A stretch of 64,000 nt of DNA from Psychrobacter alimentarius. GTDB lineage: Bacteria > Pseudomonadota > Gammaproteobacteria > Pseudomonadales > Moraxellaceae. Position 1 is the first letter of the stretch; every line of letters begins with the position of its first letter. Where the stretch lies: contig NZ_CP014945.1 in assembly GCF_001606025.1 (NCBI RefSeq), positions 1,922,001-1,986,000 of the forward strand, given 5' to 3'. A model generated the notes under the pieces. That model searched no databases. It was not told where the DNA came from and was given only the letters and a program-made list of their open reading frames with translations. The position numbers were made by a program, and so were the translations under genes. Positions 18,327 to 26,762 of the stretch are shown here, piece by piece.

Positions 18327-18935
18327 ATGACAGAGTTTTTAGCAGTTATCGTTATTACTATTCTTGCTGTGATTAGTCCTGGAGCTGATTTTGCTATTGT
18401 GACCAAAAACAGCTATTTATACGGCCGTTCTATTGGAGTGTTAACGTCTATTGGTATCGCATTAGGTGTCTTGGTTCATGTTGCTTATACATTAATTGCA
18501 GTTGCTGCTGTCATTAAGTTTGCACCAAATTTCTTAACCATCGTAAAATACCTTGGTGCATTTTATCTTATTTATATTGGGTATAAGACATTTGCGCAAA
18601 AGCCTGTAAAGGATATAGCTTCTTCTACCCATATCAGTTCCGGACAAGCATTACGCTATGGGTTCTTTACTAATGCCTTAAACCCTAAAACGACGTTGTT
18701 TGTTATTAGTACTTATACACAAATAGTGAGTACCACTACTCCAAAATTCATTTTAATTGGTTACGGCTTATTTATGTCTGTGGCTCATTTTATATGGTTT
18801 GCTATCGTAGCTTTATTGTTCTCTCAGCGTACGCTGAGAGCAAAAATGCTAGAAAAACAAGTCTCCATCAATCGAATGATTGGTTTCATATTAGGATTGT
18901 TGGGTGTATTCTTACTCTTTACAAACGTCAACTGA
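18327..18935 (+). CDS. LysE/RhtB-family amino acid exporter
   Basis: A 202-residue inner-membrane exporter with about six spans. The N-terminal ISPGADFAIVTKNSYLYGR and the later GFFTNALNPKTTLFV are diagnostic for the LysE/RhtB family, which exports amino acids and homoserine lactone-like compounds. It is divergent from the LysR gene, which probably controls it. Substrate unknown. Confidence 0.9.
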   Translation: MTEFLAVIVITILAVISPGADFAIVTKNSYLYGRSIGVLTSIGIALGVLVHVAYTLIAVAAVIKFAPNFLTIVKYLGAFYLIYIGYKTFAQKPVKDIASSTHISSGQALRYGFFTNALNPKTTLFVISTYTQIVSTTTPKFILIGYGLFMSVAHFIWFAIVALLFSQRTLRAKMLEKQVSINRMIGFILGLLGVFLLFTNVN

Positions 18936-18963
18936 TAAATTAAGAACAATGAAATCAGCATTT

Positions 18964-19833
18964 TTAAACTGCATACTTCTTTGCGCCGACCACGCAAGCC
19001 ACTGCGCCTAGCGTGCTGATTAGCATACCTGTACTGACTATCTCATGAAGCAATAAAGCTGCCAGTACCAGTGCCATAAAAGGTTGTATCAATTGCAACT
19101 GGCCAACGGCAGCAATGCCGCCTAAAGCCAAACCACGATACCAAAACACAAATCCAATAAACATGCTGAATAAAGAGACATAAATCAAGCCTGCCCAAGC
19201 CGTGATACTCACCTTTGCCAAAGACTCTGGCCACGTCAACCATACCATCGGTAGCATCATCGGCAGAGATAGCAACAATGCCCAACTGATCACCTGCCAA
19301 CCGCCTAATGTCCGTGACAGCCGTCCACCTTCTGCATAACCCAGACCACAAGCCATCACCGCACCCAGCATCAAAAGCCCACCTACTAATGAAGCATGTC
19401 CGCTATTTAATGCGGCATAGCCTGCGACAAACGAGCTACCCAACAAAGCAAAAAACCAAAACAATACTGGTGGACGCGTCTCTCCTCGCCAAACCGCAAA
19501 AATGGCGGTAAATAATGGCAAGATGCCTAAAAATACAGTTGCGTGAGCAGAGGTGACATACTGTAAAGCCAAGGCGCTTAGCAAAGGAAATCCAACAACC
19601 ACACCCAAAGTCACAATAAATAGAGATGGTAAATCTATCTTGGTTGGTAGACGTTGCTTTAAAATTAATAAAACCATACCACCCAATAATGCAGCTAGCG
19701 TGGCCCGTACCGCTGTAAGAAACATAGGATCAAAATCTATCACCGCTAGGCGAGTCGCTGGCAAGGATCCTGCAAAAATAACCACGCCGACCAGTCCGCT
19801 AATCCATCCTTGAGTCAATTTTTTCATAATCAT
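18964..19833 (-). CDS. EamA/DMT-family transporter
   Basis: A 289-residue drug/metabolite transporter of the EamA type with ten predicted spans in two repeated halves (GLVGVVIFAGSLPATRLAVIDFDPMFLTAVRA in the first; WAGLIYVSLFSMFIGFVFWYRGL in the second). It is divergent from a MocR-type regulator across 360 bp; MocR regulators often stand next to EamA exporters and control them. Cargo unknown. A second ATG two codons downstream is an equally good start. Confidence 0.9.
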   Translation of the reverse strand: MIMKKLTQGWISGLVGVVIFAGSLPATRLAVIDFDPMFLTAVRATLAALLGGMVLLILKQRLPTKIDLPSLFIVTLGVVVGFPLLSALALQYVTSAHATVFLGILPLFTAIFAVWRGETRPPVLFWFFALLGSSFVAGYAALNSGHASLVGGLLMLGAVMACGLGYAEGGRLSRTLGGWQVISWALLLSLPMMLPMVWLTWPESLAKVSITAWAGLIYVSLFSMFIGFVFWYRGLALGGIAAVGQLQLIQPFMALVLAALLLHEIVSTGMLISTLGAVACVVGAKKYAV

Positions 19834-19993
19834 ATCACTGTGTGTTTGATGTCATGATTACACCAAAAGCGTGATAGGTTATCTATATACAATACCGTAC
19901 AATAAGACAGAACTGTTTGGTGTCATTTGCCCATACAGTTCTTTTAATATTAAGAGGGCACTATAGCCACTCCACTATAAAATAAACACGGTG

Positions 19994-20063
19994 CTGCCAA
20001 CGTCATATTTTCTTGCTTGCTATGCCTTCGCAGACAGAGGCGACGAAAATATATCGTTGGCAG
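19994..20063. repeat. 70-bp imperfect inverted repeat (REP/MITE-like)
   Basis: Left arm CTGCCAACG-TC-ATATTTTC (19994-20012) pairs with right arm GAAAATAT-AT-CGTTGGCAG (20045-20063): 17 of 19 positions complementary. The ~32-nt centre has a further small stem (GCCT/AGGC). It stands in the middle of the 360-bp gap between the EamA and MocR genes, too far from either end to be an ordinary terminator. No second copy was noticed in this window. A dispersed palindromic element is the best guess. Confidence 0.65.
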
Positions 20064-20193
20064 TCCAGCCATTATTGTTGTACCTTTTTTATTTAGGATT
20101 AACTATAACTTTGATAGCAGGCTCTCTATAAGTTTCCATAGTCGGCTTCGATTAAAAATCTGCTTTAAGAAGTTCTGTACTGAGATGAGCTAA

Positions 20194-21561
20194 ATGACCA
20201 AAATTGAAATCATAATGGCAGATGTTAGGGCAAAAATAGCCACAGTCACTTACCTGCCAGGAACGCGCTTGCCGTCTGTGCGCGCCACTGCCAAACATCA
20301 CGGATTCTCGCCCTCTACGGTGGTAGAAGCTTATGAGCGACTACAAACAGATGGCATCATCGTCTCTCGCCCTGGTGCAGGCTTTTATGTCTGCGATATC
20401 ATAGCGCCTCTGTCGTTGGCAGCAATAGGGCCAAATCTGGATCGAGCCGTAGACCCATTATGGGTATCGAGACAGTCTCTTGAAACGACGAGTGAAGCCT
20501 TAAAACCTGGTTGTGGCTGGTTACCGCCTGATTGGTTATATGCAGAAGGCATGCGCCGAGGTTTACGCTACGTAGCCAAAGCAGATACTAGTGTCATTAG
20601 CGAGTATGCCTCACCATTAGGATTGTTAGAGCTGCGCCAGTTATTGACAAGGCGTATGGCGGGCTTGGGTATTGAGGCAAAGCCCGCACAGGTGATATTG
20701 ACAGAATCTGGCACTCAGTCGATAGATCTAATTTTTCGCTTTTTATTGATGCCTGGTGACACCGTTGTGGTGGATGATCCTTGTTACTTTAATTTTCATG
20801 CCTTACTGCGAGCGCATCGGGTGAACGTTGTCGGTGTGCCCTATACACCAACTGGTCCAGACGTTGATGCCTTTGCATCGGTCTTAAACGAGCATAAACC
20901 GCGCCTTTATATTACTAACGCCGCCATCCATAATCCCACTGGTGCAACCTTAGCGCCAGCGACGGCATATCGGGTATTACAGTTGGCACAAGCAGCTGGG
21001 TTATACATCATTGAAGATGATATTTTTGCCGATTTTGAGACCACACCAGCGCCTAGACTGGCGGCGTTGGATGGGTTATCAAAGGTGTTTTATATTGGCA
21101 GTTTTTCTAAAACCTTGTCAGCGTCCATGCGCTGCGGCTATATCGCTGCACCTAATGAATGGGTAGAGCATTTATTGGACTTGAAAATAGCCACAGGTTT
21201 CGGCGGTGGTCAACTAGCAGCAGCGGTTGTATTGTCTGCACTGACGGATAGCGGCTACCGTAAGCACATGGCGGCGCTTCATACGCGCTTAGCACGCGCC
21301 CGCGCCCAAACAGTGCCTCGCTTGACCAAACTGGGTATTGTGCCTTGGCTGATACCGCAGGCAGGCATGTTTCTTTGGTGCAAACTTCCTGACAGTCGTA
21401 GTGCCGCCGCATTAGCAAACCATTGCTTATCAAAAGGCGTGGTCTTGGCTCCAGGAAATACGTTTAGCCAATCCAAAAATGCAGAAAGCTTTATGCGTTT
21501 TAATGTCGCCCAAGCAAACGATGCCAAAATATTTGAGGTATTGGCGCAGGCATTGAACTAA
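20194..21561 (+). CDS. MocR-type regulator (GntR HTH plus aminotransferase domain)
   Basis: 455-residue PLP-dependent transcription regulator. Residues 1-70 form a winged helix (LPGTRLPSVRATAKHHGFSPSTVVEAY, then GIIVSRPGAGFYV). The rest is a fold-type I aminotransferase domain with HNPTG (N247), IIEDDIFADF (D275/D276) and the PLP lysine K306 in GSFSKTLSASMRCGYI. Such proteins normally use PLP as an effector sensor and control a neighbouring gene. The divergent EamA exporter is the likely target. Confidence 0.92.
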   Translation: MTKIEIIMADVRAKIATVTYLPGTRLPSVRATAKHHGFSPSTVVEAYERLQTDGIIVSRPGAGFYVCDIIAPLSLAAIGPNLDRAVDPLWVSRQSLETTSEALKPGCGWLPPDWLYAEGMRRGLRYVAKADTSVISEYASPLGLLELRQLLTRRMAGLGIEAKPAQVILTESGTQSIDLIFRFLLMPGDTVVVDDPCYFNFHALLRAHRVNVVGVPYTPTGPDVDAFASVLNEHKPRLYITNAAIHNPTGATLAPATAYRVLQLAQAAGLYIIEDDIFADFETTPAPRLAALDGLSKVFYIGSFSKTLSASMRCGYIAAPNEWVEHLLDLKIATGFGGGQLAAAVVLSALTDSGYRKHMAALHTRLARARAQTVPRLTKLGIVPWLIPQAGMFLWCKLPDSRSAAALANHCLSKGVVLAPGNTFSQSKNAESFMRFNVAQANDAKIFEVLAQALN

Positions 21562-21578
21562 CGCTCACTTGGCAGCTG

Positions 21579-22481
21579 TTATGCCGCACCGCTCATACTA
21601 TCATTAAAGGTTTTGACAATCAGATTCGCGCATTGTACAGGCGCTTCCATTGGCAAAAGATGCCCATTGTCTGGTAACTCAATAATTTGTGTGGTTGGAA
21701 CCAGATTTTTCCAGACTTTGCGAACTTTTTGGCTAATAAAGATAGAAGGCTTACCCATAAGAATAGTATAGGGAAGCGCTATGTTATTAAGCGTCTTTAG
21801 TGCGTCATTGACGAATGGTGTGTCAAAGTAGCTTGCCAGCTCTTGCTCGGGCGTGAACAGTAAGCGATATTTCTGCTCTTCTTGAACGAGACTGTTTTTT
21901 GCGAAGACGTAAAGATGGTCATCATCAATACGTTTGAAGGCACGATGTGCTCGTAGATAGTCGTAGTACGCTTCAATGCTTTGCCACTCTGCCTGCTTAG
22001 CAAGTGTACTTTTAAATGGCTCATGACTCATTTTTAATTTAGCTGGCATCAAATCCATCATAAGCTTTTGCGGTTTGGTAAACGTCACCGGCTCTATCAA
22101 ATACAGCTGTGAAAACAGCTCTGGGCGTTTGGCAGCAGCGATGGCCATCGCAGTCGCGCCCTGAGAATGACCAATACCCACCACCGGCTTATCTTGCGTT
22201 TTCTCCAAAAAATCAATCAACATATCTGCATCTTGCTCACGGGTCAGCTTTTTGAGCGTTGGCAAATCTTGCCAATATCCACGCATGGCCAGACTACTGA
22301 GCTCGAAGCGCTCACTGAGCTTGCTTAATAGCGGTATATAAACCCCCGTCGCAAAACCATTACCTCCATAAAAATGTGCGGGTGTCGACTTGGCATCTTT
22401 TGTTTTTTGACCTAAGTCAGACAGATCATAATATCGGGCGTTTTTGCCATTTATATTAATAATACGTTCGAATGTTTGCAT
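21579..22481 (-). CDS. Alpha/beta-hydrolase
   Basis: A 300-residue alpha/beta-hydrolase fold protein without signal peptide. Nucleophile elbow GIGHSQGATAM gives the catalytic serine; HFYGGNGFATGVYIPLL corresponds to the oxyanion-hole strand, and the C-terminal PDNGHLLPMEAP supplies the histidine. Substrate unknown; esterase, lipase or lactonase roles are all possible. It converges with the MocR gene (17-bp gap). Confidence 0.85.
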   Translation of the reverse strand: MQTFERIININGKNARYYDLSDLGQKTKDAKSTPAHFYGGNGFATGVYIPLLSKLSERFELSSLAMRGYWQDLPTLKKLTREQDADMLIDFLEKTQDKPVVGIGHSQGATAMAIAAAKRPELFSQLYLIEPVTFTKPQKLMMDLMPAKLKMSHEPFKSTLAKQAEWQSIEAYYDYLRAHRAFKRIDDDHLYVFAKNSLVQEEQKYRLLFTPEQELASYFDTPFVNDALKTLNNIALPYTILMGKPSIFISQKVRKVWKNLVPTTQIIELPDNGHLLPMEAPVQCANLIVKTFNDSMSGAA

Positions 22482-22696
22482 AGTACGGTTCTTATTATGG
22501 GATAAGTAGTTAAAAATATTTTGAGTACAGACGTATTCATTAAGGCCAAAAGGTTTATTGAAGCCAACGATCCAGTGCTACTGGTATTAACGTTTTGTTT
22601 TGAACTTTGTTTAGAAATATAGCATAAAAAAACTGGCTATCATCCTATCAGTAAAAATACTCCCACTCTCATTTAACAAAATACTGTTGCATTTTT

Positions 22697-22733
22697 TTGA
22701 TAATGATATACGATTCATATACATTTCGTATAT
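22697..22733 (+). promoter_or_regulatory. Promoter with operator-like inverted repeat before the ParD-like gene
   Basis: Perfect 8-bp arms ATATACGA (22706-22713) and TCGTATAT (22726-22733) are separated by 12 bp. A plausible promoter, TTGATA (22697-22702) with 17-bp spacing to TACATT (22720-22725), lies across the repeat, so a bound protein would block transcription. The right arm abuts the AGGA ribosome binding site. This is what an autoregulated antitoxin-like operon would show. Confidence 0.6.
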
Positions 22734-22745
22734 TAGGAATTTACC

Positions 22746-22952
22746 ATGGGTATCGTAAAAATCGATGATGATTTACATGAAGAGATTCGCAAAGCGAGTA
22801 CTGTGATGGTGCGATCAATCAACGCCCAAGCTGAGTATTGGATGAAGATAGGTATGCTTGCTGAGGCCAACCCCACCTTGTCGTATTCCCAAATTATCAA
22901 TAAAGAGATGAGAAAAGCAGATATCAACATAGGAAATCTTATCGATGGCTAA
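22746..22952 (+). CDS. ParD-like (ribbon-helix-helix type) small protein
   Basis: 68 residues, resembling the ParD-like antitoxin family: GIVKIDDDLHEEIRKASTV as an N-terminal strand and helix, then RSINAQAEYWMKIGMLAEANP, the helix typical of this family, and a short variable tail. No classical toxin (ParE, PIN, etc.) follows; instead the last 8 bases overlap the start of a methionine aminopeptidase gene. ParD-like proteins are known beside such map genes in other proteobacteria. Likely a DNA-binding autoregulator of the pair; whether there is toxin-antitoxin activity is unknown. Confidence 0.75.
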   Translation: MGIVKIDDDLHEEIRKASTVMVRSINAQAEYWMKIGMLAEANPTLSYSQIINKEMRKADINIGNLIDG

Positions 22953-23727
22953 CATCATTTTAAAAACACCTGAAGAATTGGCAATCATGCGTAAGTCTGG
23001 ACGCCTACTCGCCTCTGTTTTTGACTATCTCGATAAAAATATTACTGTTGGCACCTCTACGATGGAGATCAACGATCTTGCTGAGCGTTATATCATCGAT
23101 CAACTAGGCGCACGTCCAGCGAGCAAAGGTCAATATGGTTATGAGTATGCGCTAAATACCTCCGTCAATAATGTCGTCTGCCACGGTATTCCTTCAGACA
23201 GTCAAATACTCAAATCAGGCGATATCGTGAATGTGGACATCACTTTAGAACAAGGCGGCTTTATCGCAGATTCGAGCAAAATGTATTTAATCGGCGAGGT
23301 TTTACCACTAGCAAAACGTTTGGTGGATAAAACCTACGACGCTATGTGGGAAGGTATACGGGTGGTAAGACCGGGAGCAACGCTTGGTGATGTTGGTCAT
23401 GCGATTCAGACTTATGCTGAAAAACATGGCTACTCTATCGTAAAAGAATACTGTGGGCATGGCATCGGACGTGAGATGCACGAAAAACCAGAAGTGCTGC
23501 ATTATGGGCATGAGGGAAAAGGTTTATTGCTAGAAGAAGGGATGACCTTTACGATTGAACCTATGATCAATCAAGGTAAGGCCAAAGTTAAAACGAAAAA
23601 CGATGGTTGGACAGTCGTCACCAGTGATAAGAAATTGTCCGCACAATGGGAACATACGATTGCGGTAACATCAGATGGTTATGAAGTGCTTACGCTTCGA
23701 GATGATGAATCTCTGTCAATTAAATAA
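22945..23727 (+). CDS. map: Type I methionine aminopeptidase paired with ParD-like protein
   Basis: Removes N-terminal methionine from proteins. 260 residues, full length, with all five metal ligands in place: D98 (NVDITL), D109 (IADSSKMY), H172 (CGHGIGREMHE), E205 (TFTIEPMI) and E236 (QWEHTIAV); the substrate-side H80 (VVCHGIP) is also kept. It is translationally coupled to the ParD-like gene. The housekeeping map gene normally sits by rpsB-tsf, so this is probably an extra paralogue. It ends at a strong terminator. Confidence 0.9.
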   Translation: MANIILKTPEELAIMRKSGRLLASVFDYLDKNITVGTSTMEINDLAERYIIDQLGARPASKGQYGYEYALNTSVNNVVCHGIPSDSQILKSGDIVNVDITLEQGGFIADSSKMYLIGEVLPLAKRLVDKTYDAMWEGIRVVRPGATLGDVGHAIQTYAEKHGYSIVKEYCGHGIGREMHEKPEVLHYGHEGKGLLLEEGMTFTIEPMINQGKAKVKTKNDGWTVVTSDKKLSAQWEHTIAVTSDGYEVLTLRDDESLSIK

Positions 23728-23754
23728 GAGATACCCTCTCATCTGAACGATAAT

Positions 23755-23793
23755 AAAAACCCCTGACGACTCAATGATTGTCAGGGGTTTTTA
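23755..23793. terminator. Bidirectional intrinsic terminator after map
   Basis: AAAAACCCCTGAC and GTCAGGGGTTTTT form a strong stem with flanking A and T tracts, between the convergent map and catM genes. Confidence 0.92.
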
Positions 23794-23843
23794 TTGGGTA
23801 AACCTTTACTGCGGATTTTTGATGTACTGTACCTTGTACGACT

Positions 23844-24761
23844 CTAGATACGTTCTTTTTTATAATCAAAACCTTCTGCATCGTAGATTTGATAAGTGAC
23901 ATTTAGCAATGTTTTTAATAGCTCCGACTTGTCGAAATGTCTGACGCTCATCACAATTGGGGACGTAATCAATCCATCTTCAAAAGGGATATAAGTCACT
24001 TCTTGATTGCGCAAATGTTCAAGCGTTTTTGGCACGATGGTCAAACCCTCACCTGCCGCCACCAGTCCCAGCGCCACATGCAACTCACGCACTTCTGTAA
24101 AATAATTGGCTTTTAACTGACGTGCTTCAAACAATTCCAACACATAATCTATAAAGCTGGGGCGCGGCGCGGTTGGATATAACAATAGATTTTCGTTGGT
24201 CAGATCGATTAGTCTGAGACTGGTACGCCCCTCTTTTACTAAAGGATGACCAATAGGAACCGCAACAACCAAGCTCTCCTCTCGAAGCACCATCCGCCTG
24301 ATAGAAGCATCTTCGAATAACAGTCTGCCAAACCCAACGTCTATTTTCCCTTCTATCAATCCTTGTGTTTGCTGCCAAGAGTTCAGCTCATAGAGTTTGA
24401 TCTCTATGTTTGGATAGACTTCACGAAAATGGGCAATGACCTTTGGCAAGATGCCGTATAGAATCGATGAGACAAAACCGATAGACAGCGTATTATCAAA
24501 ATTGCCTTTACGAATGGTCATCGCACGCAGATCGTCTGATTTTTTTAATATCTGAATGGCATGATCATAAAAAAACTCGCCTGCCTCAGTGAGCTTAAGC
24601 GGACGATTTTCTCGATCAATGAGCGTGACACCCACCTCATCCTCTAGCTGCTTAATCTGTCTACTAAGCGGCGGCTGTGAAATAAACAGACGGGTTGCCG
24701 CTTTATTGAAGCTCTTTTCTTCTGCAACTGCCACAAAGTAGCGTAAGTGCCTCAGTTCCAT
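23844..24761 (-). CDS. catM: LysR-type regulator of benzoate/catechol degradation (CatM/BenM)
   Basis: 305 residues. N-terminal HTH begins MELRHLRYFVAVAEEKSFNKAATRLFISQPPLSRQI, followed by the effector-binding domain; overall close to Acinetobacter CatM and BenM, which respond to cis,cis-muconate (BenM also to benzoate). It is divergent from catB, with an ATAC-N7-GTAT operator in between and a matching operator before benK. Only one such regulator gene is in the window, so it may serve both the CatM and BenM roles; which name fits better cannot be decided by eye. Confidence 0.9.
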   Translation of the reverse strand: MELRHLRYFVAVAEEKSFNKAATRLFISQPPLSRQIKQLEDEVGVTLIDRENRPLKLTEAGEFFYDHAIQILKKSDDLRAMTIRKGNFDNTLSIGFVSSILYGILPKVIAHFREVYPNIEIKLYELNSWQQTQGLIEGKIDVGFGRLLFEDASIRRMVLREESLVVAVPIGHPLVKEGRTSLRLIDLTNENLLLYPTAPRPSFIDYVLELFEARQLKANYFTEVRELHVALGLVAAGEGLTIVPKTLEHLRNQEVTYIPFEDGLITSPIVMSVRHFDKSELLKTLLNVTYQIYDAEGFDYKKERI

Positions 24762-24863
24762 CTTCTTTCTTCCTTGATATAGATAACAATGCCAGCTGAG
24801 TAAGATTAGACATAATGGACGTCATACCTAAAGAACATAACATGATGCAAGATGAATATCAAA

Positions 24864-24900
24864 ATACCTAAAAGGTATTAAAATTAGACTAAATAGGTCT
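24864..24900 (+). promoter_or_regulatory. CatM/BenM operator pair upstream of catB
   Basis: Site 1 is a perfect ATAC-CTAAAAG-GTAT (24864-24878). Site 2, centred 22 bp downstream, is the imperfect dyad AGAC-TAAATAG-GTCT (24886-24900). This is the strong-recognition plus weak-activation layout known for LysR-type regulators at Acinetobacter cat and ben promoters. Confidence 0.85.
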
Positions 24901-24929
24901 TAGACATGCTGATATCTAACATTTATAGT
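24900..24929 (+). promoter_or_regulatory. Promoter of catB
   Basis: TTAGAC (24900-24905), 18-bp spacer, TATAGT (24924-24929). The -35 abuts operator site 2, as expected for an activator contacting RNA polymerase. Confidence 0.6.
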
Positions 24930-24974
24930 TCTTATTAAGCATATGGAAGCACCATTCATCAATTAGGGACTGTC

Positions 24975-26147
24975 ATGATTCGTTCAATCAATACCTTGCT
25001 GGTACCAATACCTACTATCCGAGCACACAAGCTTGCTTGTACCGTCATGAACGAACAAGTACTCGTACTCGTACACATCCAAACAGAAGATGGCTATGAA
25101 GGCTGGGGCGAAGCGACAACTATTGGTGGTCTAAGCTATGCTGACGAAAGCCCTCACAGCATCAAGACCAATATCGATACCTACTTTACCCCGTTATTAC
25201 TAAAAGAGCAGCCTGCTAGCGCAGCAAAAGCCATGCAATTGCTAAATATTCATATCAATGGCAACCGTTTTGCCAAATGCGCGATTGAAACCGCATTACT
25301 CGATATTGAAGGCAAACGTCTCAACCTGCCTATTAGTGAGCTAATCGGTGGTCGTGTTCGGGATCGTATCGAAGTGGCATGGACACTTGCCAGTGGTAAT
25401 ACCGCGACCGATATCAATGAAGCCAAGCAAATGGTGGCACAAAACAGACACCGCATTTTTAAATTAAAAATTGGCAGCCGTCCTATACTTGACGACGTGG
25501 CGCATGTATTGGCAATCAAACAAGCCTTACCCAACTGCCGCATCACGGTCGATGTCAATCAGGCTTGGACAGAACTTGAAGCAATGAAAGGTATCAGTCT
25601 ATTACAAAATGGCGGTGTTGATCTTATCGAGCAACCCGTATCGATGCGTAATAAATCAGCGCTCAAACGTTTAACTGAGCACTTTGATGTGCCGATTATG
25701 GCCGATGAAGTGGTTCAAGACCCACAGAATGCGTTTCAATTAGCCGCCGACCACTGTGCAGATGTTTTTGCGGTAAAAATCAATCAAGCAGGTGGCCTAA
25801 AAGCAGCCTGTCTGATTGGACAAATGGCACATTTAGCGGGCGTGGAGCTGTATGGCGGTACGATGTTAGAGGGCCCTATTGGCACAGCGGCATCAGCCCA
25901 TGTGTTCTCAACGTATCCAAGTTTAAGGTTCGATACAGAGCTGTTCGGCCCGCTTTTATTGACCGAAGACGTTTTAGCACAGCCACTAGACTACCAAGAT
26001 TTTGGCCTAAATGTCCCTACAGGTGCAGGTCTGGGCATCGAAGTGGACAGCGACAAAGTCTATCACTATGCCAAGCAGGCAGCAGCCATGCTAACAACGT
26101 CATCGTCGTTAGATTATGCAAGTAATGCTTATAGTGAGACCGTGTAA
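24975..26147 (+). CDS. catB: Muconate cycloisomerase
   Basis: Converts cis,cis-muconate to muconolactone, second step of catechol ortho-cleavage. 390 residues of the enolase superfamily: capping domain to about residue 130, then the barrel. Catalytic lysines K163 and K165 (IFKLKIGS), metal ligands D193 (TVDVNQAW), E219 (LIEQP) and D244 (IMADE), and the second base K268 (FAVKINQAGG) are all present, matching the Pseudomonas enzyme with a constant offset. First gene after the CatM operator; catC and catA follow. Confidence 0.95.
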   Translation: MIRSINTLLVPIPTIRAHKLACTVMNEQVLVLVHIQTEDGYEGWGEATTIGGLSYADESPHSIKTNIDTYFTPLLLKEQPASAAKAMQLLNIHINGNRFAKCAIETALLDIEGKRLNLPISELIGGRVRDRIEVAWTLASGNTATDINEAKQMVAQNRHRIFKLKIGSRPILDDVAHVLAIKQALPNCRITVDVNQAWTELEAMKGISLLQNGGVDLIEQPVSMRNKSALKRLTEHFDVPIMADEVVQDPQNAFQLAADHCADVFAVKINQAGGLKAACLIGQMAHLAGVELYGGTMLEGPIGTAASAHVFSTYPSLRFDTELFGPLLLTEDVLAQPLDYQDFGLNVPTGAGLGIEVDSDKVYHYAKQAAAMLTTSSSLDYASNAYSETV

Positions 26148-26160
26148 CCGAGCACTATCA

Positions 26161-26176
26161 GGTATAAGAATATACC
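26161..26176. repeat. Perfect inverted repeat between catB and catC
   Basis: GGTATA-AGAA-TATACC, a 6-bp stem with a 4-nt loop, 13 bp after catB. The arms contain GTAT and ATAC but in the order opposite to the CatM half-sites. It may be an mRNA hairpin. Confidence 0.45.
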
Positions 26177-26245
26177 AATAGCCATAAAGGCTGGTAGAAA
26201 GCCATTATCAGTCGCACTCCCCTCATTAAATGTAAGGAAACAATT

Positions 26246-26536
26246 ATGTTATATCACGTCAGAATGGATGTTTTACTACCAACCGATATGGATGTAGATA
26301 CGGTCAATGAGCTTAAAACCACCGAAAAAGCCCTGTCGCAAAAACTACAAGAGCAAGGTAAATGGCGTCACATTTGGCGTTTGGCTGGTGAGTATGCCAA
26401 CTTTAGCATTTTCGATGTTGAGAGTCATGAAGAGCTACACAATATCATGATGTCCTTACCGCTTTATCCTTATATGAAAGTCGAGATCACGCCACTACTT
26501 CGTCATCCATCCTCTGTGCGTGATGACGATAGCTGA
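26246..26536 (+). CDS. catC: Muconolactone delta-isomerase
   Basis: Isomerises muconolactone to 3-oxoadipate enol-lactone. At 96 residues it has the full family length; MLYHVRMDVLLP at the start, the GKWRHIWRLAGEYANFSIF core and SLPLYPYMKVEITPL near the end are family signatures. It forms a decamer in known homologues. Between catB and catA, with a clear GTAAGGAAA ribosome binding site. Confidence 0.96.
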   Translation: MLYHVRMDVLLPTDMDVDTVNELKTTEKALSQKLQEQGKWRHIWRLAGEYANFSIFDVESHEELHNIMMSLPLYPYMKVEITPLLRHPSSVRDDDS

Positions 26537-26762
26537 TAACTGGCTGGTGCTATTGATAAGTGTAATCACAACCAGACACCTCCTCAATAGCGCAGCTGAC
26601 TAACAGCTTCTTATTTCTTATTACTAAACAGCCGTGGTCTATATGAGACCAAGCGTACTTTATCACCCAAAATTTGATCAAACAGTCAGTCAGACAAACA
26701 AAATTTGAGTAAGAATACTCGATAACCTGACCTTTTAAACAGTCCTCAACAAGGAGAGAGAC

